Source: Enoplolaimus lenunculus (lineage: Eukaryota; Nematoda; Enoplea; Enoplida; Thoracostomopsidae). Taken from it: DNA of 64,000 nucleotides. The first letter of the stretch is position 1; the number at the start of each line of letters is the position of its first letter. The translations under genes were made by a program, and so were the position numbers. Below, piece by piece: positions 58,017-64,000 of the stretch. Under the pieces are notes generated by a model. That model saw only the letters and a program-made list of their open reading frames with translations, ran no database searches and had not been told where the DNA came from. The DNA lies in NCBI GenBank assembly GCA_030248215.1, contig JASANG010000885.1, forward strand, positions 186,001-250,000, in the 5' to 3' direction.

Positions 58017-58827
58017 ATGGCCTTACATGGATCGTCATCAATTTTACTATCAATCCTAATAACTCTGATTGTTTGTTGCTGTATGCATCGACTGACCGAT
58101 GCAAATACACAAATGCCAAAAGTATTCGTCGAAGCTAAAATTGTCGACTTAATTGATCCGTTGAAAAGTGGATTTCACGTGGTTCTCGACCGTAACTTTA
58201 TCTCGCATTATCTTGATCCTGGCCGTATGCCGACGGTATTTCTGTCGGCGAATCCGCTCAATACAGCGTTACCCGCTCAGCGGATCATGTACTACGGTGA
58301 AGATTTACGCAACGAACACATCCTGCTATTAAGTGGTCTGAGTGAAAAAACTTGGTACGTCGTTTGTGTTGAGTTTGAAAATGTTATTCGTAAAGAAAAT
58401 CGTGGAAATACTTCAACTACGTGTGAACTAATGCGAACCCTTGACGTATTTGGTAAACCGGGACAAAGTTTAATTAGTGACGTCAGTATGACGTATGTGA
58501 AAGCGACCGCAATGGAATTTAGGCTGAGTTTAGAGTCTGATGCTCGAGTTCAACTCACCGCGTACCTTGAGTCCGGCTCGTGTCCCGTTCAATCGTATAT
58601 TGTCAGCGGAGGTCGAACAATGAGAATTGCGTTCGATGATTTATCGCCTGGGTTCAATTATGGTCGTCTGTGTTTGTTGTACCGTCCTGTAGTGGCGTCG
58701 TATACTATGATGGGCCGGTCGATCCAATTAAGCCAACACGAATGCTATTTTGATTCACTTGAAACCAAAGCAACACGGTACGAACCTGATTTTCGTCGAT
58801 TTGCGGATGATCCAAGAGATGAGTTTG
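58017..58827 (+). CDS. FN3-like gene, exon 1
   Basis: ATG at 58017 has a good context (gcgatcATGG). The open frame would run to 58862, but the last 11 codons lie past a strong donor, TTTG|GTACGT, at 58828. Leaving there in phase 1 joins exactly to the frame of exon 2 as an Ala codon. An acceptor-like TTTTCTACAG ends at 57964, 52 bases before the ATG, so the mRNA may start with a non-coding or trans-spliced leader exon. Confidence 0.8.
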
Positions 58828-59773
58828 GTACGTTTTTTGTCTCCCGGGCAACGGAGAATTGAGAAATTTCTGAAAAAGAGGCATGCAATATATGGCCAAT
58901 GTAAAGAACAGGGGCGGAACATTATTTTATAAGCATATTCCTAAGTCTAAGCCTGAGCCTAAGCCTAAGCCTAAGCGTAAGAATTAACATATTCCTAAGG
59001 CTAATGCCTAAAAGCCTTCTGCCAAGGAAAAACAATAGTCTAAAGCTTACGCTTTCTAGTCCCACAGAAAAACGTTCCGCCCCTGATCTTTACATGAGCC
59101 TCGCGAATCATCAGCGATCTTTAAAATACTGGTTTGTCTTCACACGCGGGTAAAACGTGGGCCGTGGGTAGATCTTACTTGCGCGGGCATACTCGCGCGT
59201 AAAAAATTCTTATTTGCGTGTGTAAAGCACGGGTCGGGTACAAAATCCTTACCCACTTCCAACTCGGGTTCCATGTATGATATTGTTTAATCCTTTACAA
59301 TAGAAAGCTTTTTTCAATATTATTACAGCTGCCGGACACGCTTCTGACGGCTCATACCAAGTTCACTCAATGATGCTAAGCGATCAGTCGCAAGGAGCTA
59401 AATCAAATTCAGCTACAGATGCTCGCTTTGGTGGAAAACCGCTGAAGTCAGATTCAATGATTGGCTACAGGCTGATCATGGCGTGCGCAGTGCTGTGTGT
59501 TATTCTCAATATTCTAATGCCTGCCGTTCCGCTTACGTATTTATTAGTGTTCGCACCATCTTCGTTGAACTCAAACAAACCCGAGCAAGAGCATATCGGC
59601 GACAACAGCAAATCACACGTCGGTACTCAAAAAGCGTTGGAGACAGTAGCGGAAGATTCTGAGGCATCTGAAGATGGCAAGACAGATTCGCTGAGGAAAC
59701 GTCTATCAATGAAACCGTCTACATCAACTGATTGGGACATTCAAAACAACAACAATAATAATAATGACAATAA

Positions 59774-59804
<31 letters not shown>

Positions 59805-60173
59805 AAAGACGCCAGCGTTGAAGCAGAAGATGCCTGGGCAACTGTCATTACTCCTACGACTCCCGTCGCACGTCATAACAGACGTCATACATGCGGGGTA
59901 CCTCTCCATGCTCCACGAGCGATGGCGTCACAACTGCGGCAATGGAACCCAACCAAATACTTCAAAAGTGCTGGACAATCGAGTCGACGCTCATTTAACG
60001 CCAGTCAGTCGCAACCGTGGCCAAGAGTCCAAATCGACGGCACCGCAGCTGCCGCTAGTCCAAGAGGATCTGATGGTGCAGTCGGTGAAACGACACGATT
60101 CATTTGGCGACAAAATTCAGTCAATTCTCCCGCTGCAGTCACCGCATTTCAGTCTGCGGATTTGTTGAGATAG
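58017..60173 (+). CDS. FN3-like type I membrane protein gene (2 exons)
   Basis: Predicted join 58017-58827, 59329-60173, giving 551 residues. A signal peptide covers about residues 1-30 (ILLSILITLIVCCC core). The ectodomain has two regions that look like divergent fibronectin III folds. The first (about 35-145) has LSGLSEKTWYVVCVEFEN and a second Cys at 136. The second (about 150-250) has Cys 189, 219 and 243. There is one N-glycosylation site near 131. A membrane span lies near 318-345, followed by an approximately 200-residue cytoplasmic tail. The tail is rich in Ser and Asp/Glu, then has an Asn-rich tract at about 410-430 and basic Ser/Arg stretches. This suggests a cell-surface receptor or adhesion protein with a flexible tail. 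The family is not recognised by name. The C-V-pattern Cys pair resembles FN3 domains of neuronal LRR-FN3 proteins, but no LRRs are present. Confidence 0.75.
58894..59100 (-). mobile_element. A1 MITE in the intron of the FN3-like gene
   Basis: Ends GGCCAATGTAAAGAACAGGG and TGATCTTTACATGAGCC. With the adjacent W fragment it makes up about three quarters of the 501-bp intron. Confidence 0.9.
59105..59272 (+). mobile_element. W element fragment in the FN3-like gene intron
   Basis: GATCTTTAAAATACTGGT, GTGGGTAGATCTTACTTG and GGTCGGGTACAAAATCC match the right half of the 25695 element. Confidence 0.6.
59329..60173 (+). CDS. FN3-like gene, exon 2 (membrane span and tail)
   Basis: The acceptor TATTATTACAG ends at 59328. 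Two bases complete the split codon, then 280 codons run to TAG at 60171. The membrane span is LIMACAVLCVILNILM plus a hydrophobic continuation. An AAC/AAT repeat at about 59744-59806 encodes the Asn-rich tract, and the same repeat makes unrelated open frames in other registers. No clear AATAAA follows before the M-family element that starts near 60400. Confidence 0.75.
59744..59808 (+). repeat. AAT/AAC trinucleotide run in coding exon
   Basis: Encodes 18 Asn with Asp and Lys interruptions in the tail of the FN3-like protein. Confidence 0.85.
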
Positions 60174-60399
60174 AAAATTTTGGACGCAGTACAATGTTCA
60201 TTGATGGACTACCTAATGTTCGTTGGTTTATTACTTGTGGACATCGGAACCTGGATAGATGTTTGGACGAAAGCTGTGTCATTGAAACTTTAAAATGATT
60301 TCGAACTTAAGACTTATTAGAGTGGCCCGTGCGTCGTAGACAATATACAATTTATTCCATCATTGGCGGAAAGTAAAGGTAATTGGAACCTTATTTAAA

Positions 60400-61069
60400 C
60401 GTTTCATTTAACAAATTTGCGCTGTACGGGTGACGCACGGCGACGGACGGCGCCGTACGGGTGACGCACGGTGACAGACAGTGCCGTACGGGTGACGCAC
60501 GGCGACGGACGGCCTCGTACGATGACGCACGGTGACAGACCACGCCGTACGGGTGACGCACGGCGACGGACGGCCTCGTACGATGACGCACGGTGACGGA
60601 CGGCCTCGTACGATGACGCACGGTGACAGACCGCGCCGTACGGGTGACGCACGGTGACAGACAGTGCCGTACGGGTGACGCACGGCGACGGACGGCCTCG
60701 TACGATGACGCACGGTGGCAGACAGTGCCGTACGGGTGACGCACGGCGACGGACGGCCTCGTACGATGACGCACGGTGGCAGACAGTGCCGTACGGGTGA
60801 CGAACGGCGACGGACTGCCCCGCACGGGTGACACACGGCCTCGTACAATGACGCACGGTGACAGACAGTGCCGTACGGGTGACGAACGGCGACGGACTGC
60901 CTCGTACGATGACGCACGGTGACAGACAGTGCCGTACGGGTGACGAACGGCGACGGACTGCCCCGCACGGGTGACGCACGGTGACGCACGGCCTCGTACA
61001 ATGACGCACGGTGACAGACAGCGCCGTACGGGTGACGCACGGCGCCGGACGTCAAATATAGCGCAACCC
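60400..61069. mobile_element. M MITE with long minisatellite
   Basis: The right end is GACGTCAAATATAGCGCAACC followed by TAA. The left end is drifted (AATTTGCGCTGTACGG). It sits about 230 bp past the stop of the FN3-like gene. Confidence 0.78.
60420..61045. repeat. minisatellite, alternating about 30-bp units
   Basis: Units of GTACGGGTGACGCACGG type alternate with GGCCTCGTACGATGACGC type, many copies with short-range variation. Open frames of about 150-215 codons on the minus strand are a by-product. Confidence 0.9.
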
Positions 61070-61392
61070 TAAGCCATTAAAATTTCAACTTATTAGAGCG
61101 CTGTAGTCGTTTTAGGCATCGAATATATTCACTGTTTATTACGACCGGAGGGTAAACTTGATGGCAATGATCGCTGCTGCTTTACTGGGGGTCAATTTAT
61201 TACAACCGAATGGGAATTTGACCCCAAGATCGCTGGTGTACCATCTGAGCGACGACATTATTATTCGTATGGTGCATGGAACCATTCCGAACTTAAACCA
61301 TTATAATAACAGCGTTTTATGCGTTTAATGAATACAACTTATTCAGTTATTGGTGAAATGTAATGGTAATTTGAACAACTTCGTCCGCTAAT

Positions 61393-61846
61393 ACCGTAGT
61401 GATTCCAATAAGAGGAGGGGGACTGATATTTATTTGGCCTCTCCAGAGGGTACCCCCCCTTGTTAGTCGGTTACGGACTGTTATATATTTTCAATCAGTC
61501 CTCCGCCATCATTTCTTACTGATATATCCTGGATTGCAACTATCCGTTGAATTAAACGTTTATTTGTTTGTATCAAAAACATAAGCGATAATGCAAGGTT
61601 ATACTTTGAAATGTTACTTTCAAAACTTAAGTACGCTTTAAAGTTTCAAACTCAACTTTATTTGGTCGTGGAGTCATTTATGCGCTACAACAAGGGATAT
61701 TTGAAATTTATGAACTGTAATGACGGTTTGGGGACTCTTTCCGCTTACGAACTCGTATTACGGATACAGACGCCTTTTGACTGGGACTCAAAATGGGGGC
61801 TCCCTTCCTCATATTACAAACCCCCCTCTTATTTGGGTCACTACAG
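61393..61846 (-). mobile_element. T MITE, complete
   Basis: Ends CCGTAGTGATTCCAATAAGA and CTCTTATTTGGGTCACTACAG (terminal bases), with TA at 61391-61392 and 61847-61848. Reverse of the 10400 copy. Confidence 0.9.
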
Positions 61847-62151
61847 TAATTACGGTTTTTTGAACGTCGGTTTTGTTGACGTCTAAAATCCTTCTGATTG
61901 GAATGCTCCAGACTTCATACTTCAACTTTAAGCGTTCAATAACTGGTCAAATATATTCAGTCACTGCTCAGAGATAATTAGAGCCTATTTTCAATTGAAA
62001 CTAAACCTGACGTTGAACTTGATTGAAAGTCATCAATTGCAATAAGGACAATCGCACATCTGGTTATACAATCGATAACGACTTAGACAAGAGTATGGTG
62101 GTTACTTAAGTTTGCAAGACCCTAAATGTAACAGCGCGCGTTGCGTCCATA

Positions 62152-62390
62152 GGCCCATGTAAAGGTCAGGAGCGGAACGTTTTTCTGTGGGACTGCAATA
62201 GAGTAGCTTAAGCTTTGGACTAATTTTTTGGCTTAGCTTGGGCTTAGGCATAGGCTTAGAAATAAACTCATTCTTACGCCTAGGCTGAGGCTTAGGAATT
62301 AACTCATTCTTACGCTTTGGCTTTAGGTTTAGGCTTAGGCGTAGGAATAAACTCATTCTTACGCTTAGGCTTAGGAATCAACTCATTATT
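62152..62390 (+). mobile_element. A1 MITE, right end lost
   Basis: GGCCCATGTAAAGGTCAGG start, four TTAGGC blocks separated by ACTCATTCTTACGC-type spacers, no right inverted end. The sequence just before it is an L-family piece. Confidence 0.82.
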
Positions 62391-62431
62391 AATGCGAAAA
62401 ATTTTCATTTTGTTAAGAATATACCATAGTA

Positions 62432-63034
62432 TTGTAATGATCCGAATAAGAGGGGGTAATAAAAGAGGTTCCATTTCGAGTCCTAATCAATCATAGTCCG
62501 CATTCCTAATAGGAGTCCGTAAGCGAACACTGTAAATTCTAATGAGTTGATTAATCAATTCAGCTAGCGAGTTGGTTATTTCTGAATTAATATCAGTAAA
62601 CATTAACACACTCTGAGTTGATTTGATTTTCAAGCTGAGTTAAATTGACTCTGGGCGGGTTGGTTAATTAACTCAGAACGAATTGAATCAACTCAAAATT
62701 CTGAGTTCTGATAGTCCTAACTCAGACTGAGTGATTCAACTCATTCTGAGTTAAAATCAACTCACTGAAATTTACAGTGAATAGAGTCCGTAAACCCTAA
62801 TTAGAGTGCATAAATGTGATTATCCCCAACTATAGTGAATAAATAACTCCATTACTAAATACAGTTGAGTTCGAAGCCTTAAAGCATACTTAGTTTTGAA
62901 GTACATTCTTAAGTATAACGTTGCGTTCGCTCAAGGATTTGATACAAGACAAACGTTTAATTCAACGGAGGTTGCAATACCGTGTATATAATATTATAAA
63001 AATATCCGGCCCCCCTCTATACGGGTCACTACAG
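62432..63034 (+). mobile_element. T MITE with nested E element
   Basis: Starts at 62432 with TTGTAATGATCCGAATAAG and ends ACGGGTCACTACAG. TA on both sides. An E element occupies 62528-62779. Confidence 0.88.
62528..62779. mobile_element. E MITE nested in T
   Basis: CACTGTAAATTCTAATGAG to AAATTTACAGTG. It interrupts the T landmark GTAAGCGGATAGAGTCC, giving the insertion point. Confidence 0.88.
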
Positions 63035-63104
63035 TACTTTTACTTATATTAAGATATGATGCAGTATTTTAATTGCAACTTTTGTCTCTTGTCATAAATG
63101 GGTG

Positions 63105-63195
63105 AGATATAGCGAAAATGCAACGCGCGCTGGATACATTCTTTTGTATACTAATATACCAAGATGCAATCTCTTGTTCAAGAGCACTTTTTGCT
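63105..63195. mobile_element. L element fragment
   Basis: AAAATGCAACGCGCGCTGG, ACATTCTTTTGTATAC and GATGCAATCTCTTGTTC match the right arm of L. Another scrap lies at 62085-62150 (GACAAGAGTATGG, AGCGCGCGTTGCG). Confidence 0.6.
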
Positions 63196-63397
63196 ATTGG
63201 TTTGTCTAAAATGCGGTAAAACCACAATGGAACACTGAAAAACTTTAAATTTTTAAATAAATATCGTTGTTCCTACTGAATGAGACAAAACAACAGAATA
63301 TTTAACATAGTTGAAATCAACGCAGGTATACTGTTAACGTTCAGTTAAACGTAATCGTGATCGCTTTTGTGTGCTTTGATTGTTTGTATATTGTAAG

Positions 63398-63588
63398 CAG
63401 TTCCGGAGCAGGCATGGATGGAAGTTTCACCAAACTCCGGGATGGGGACCTCAAACTCGCAAGCGAAACGAGCCAGAAGCCAGACGCATTTTAAAACTTC
63501 GGCGGTTTTGTCTCAACCGGTTAGCATAGAGGCCCCTTTAAGGGTGGGCCCCTAAATGGGGGGTTTAGGGATGGCTGCTTCGGCCCTG
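63398..63588 (+). mobile_element. K MITE
   Basis: CAGTTCCGGAGCAGGCATGG to GGCTGCTTCGGCCCTG. Duplication ATTGTAAG / ACTGTAAA (6 of 8). Confidence 0.83.
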
Positions 63589-64000
63589 ACTGTAAAATAC
63601 CTTTGTTACTGCTAAACTAGCGAAATATAGAATCAAAGCATAACCTAAAACAGGCTGTAGTCACACTAAGTCGGGCTGGTTTAATTCTGGTTATATTCAA
63701 GCCGAAAATTTTCTAATTTGAAATATATATGCAAATTTCAACTTCTTTAAATATCGCGTGGGATCCGGAGCCAACTTTGAATTGACGCAAGAGTCAAATT
63801 TGTTGAAAACATGGTTTTTAGTTTTGTGGTTCTAAAAATTGATCGGCCAAAATAGTCAGCATTTATTTGACCATAACTGGTAAACAATGGTATTCTGGCA
63901 TGGCCATCTCTACTGGTGCAGTTAAGTATCTCTGTTGCTTATTAATGGCTAAAATGTTGTCATACTGAATTTGAACCTTTTAAACGATTGTATCTGATCA

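Noticed and set aside
59764-60168. 134-codon frame overlapping exon 2 of the FN3-like gene in another register
   Set aside because: It begins within the AAT repeat and has poly-Ile from the shifted repeat; the spliced frame is better supported.
60391-61055. Three overlapping minus-strand open frames of 147-215 codons
   Set aside because: By-product of the GC-rich minisatellite in the M element; no unique sequence is present.
1-64000. Retroelement, endogenous virus or Polinton remnants
   Set aside because: No reverse transcriptase, integrase, capsid or polymerase-like stretch and no paired long terminal repeats were recognised. The only element classes seen are short non-coding DNA-transposon derivatives and tRNA-like pieces.

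Overview
This is repeat-saturated, AT-rich animal nuclear DNA. Both recognisable genes have spliced exons with GT-AG introns, and no bacterial-style operons are present. I see no LTR, retroviral or Polinton remnant, no rRNA and no CRISPR. The hexamer TTAGGC, the canonical nematode telomere repeat, recurs in dozens of short interstitial blocks. That makes a nematode a reasonable but unproven guess. Start codons lying just behind acceptor-like AG sites would also fit a lineage with spliced-leader trans-splicing.

Genes. A five-exon minus-strand gene (15573 down to 10107) is predicted to encode a type II single-pass membrane protein: a long low-complexity cytoplasmic N-terminus with a poly-Asn run, one membrane span, and a short SEA-like ectodomain. 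Splice phases agree at all four junctions. A two-exon plus-strand gene (58017-60173) is predicted to encode a type I membrane protein: signal peptide, two fibronectin-III-like regions, one membrane span, and a tail with a poly-Asn tract. The 42 kb between them holds only weak coding candidates (35671-36267 and 52682-52921).

Repeats. Nearly everything else is short non-autonomous inverted-repeat elements (MITEs). The dominant family, called A here, has about 40 copies covering about 8 kb. Its ends read GGCCMATGT and its core is a degenerate (TTAGGC)n. Sixteen copies keep an 8-bp target duplication that is perfect or one base off, so they belong with hAT elements. Subfamilies are A1 (end continues AAAGATCAGGGGCGG), A2 (ATAGAACAGGGCCGG) and A3 (TACTTTAAGGGGCGT). 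Other families are T, S and E (TA duplications, Tc1/mariner-like), K and G (8-bp duplications, hAT-like), M, N and C (3-bp duplications, several of them TAA or TTA, PIF/Harbinger-like), H (TTAA duplications, piggyBac-like, carrying a tRNA-like segment), and P, D, L, W, F and V (unclassified).

Layout. 0-10 kb: repeats, including a tRNA-like sequence inside a 30-bp minisatellite. 10-15.6 kb: SEA gene, every intron except the 198-bp one carrying MITEs. 15.6-58 kb: dense and often nested MITEs, an 88-bp tandem array and GC-rich minisatellites. 58-60.2 kb: FN3-like gene, with a MITE making up much of its intron. 60.2-64 kb: a minisatellite-bearing M element, then nested T/E, L and K copies. The nesting gives a relative order of activity: P before A1, A2 before S, A3 before N, N before H, T before E.
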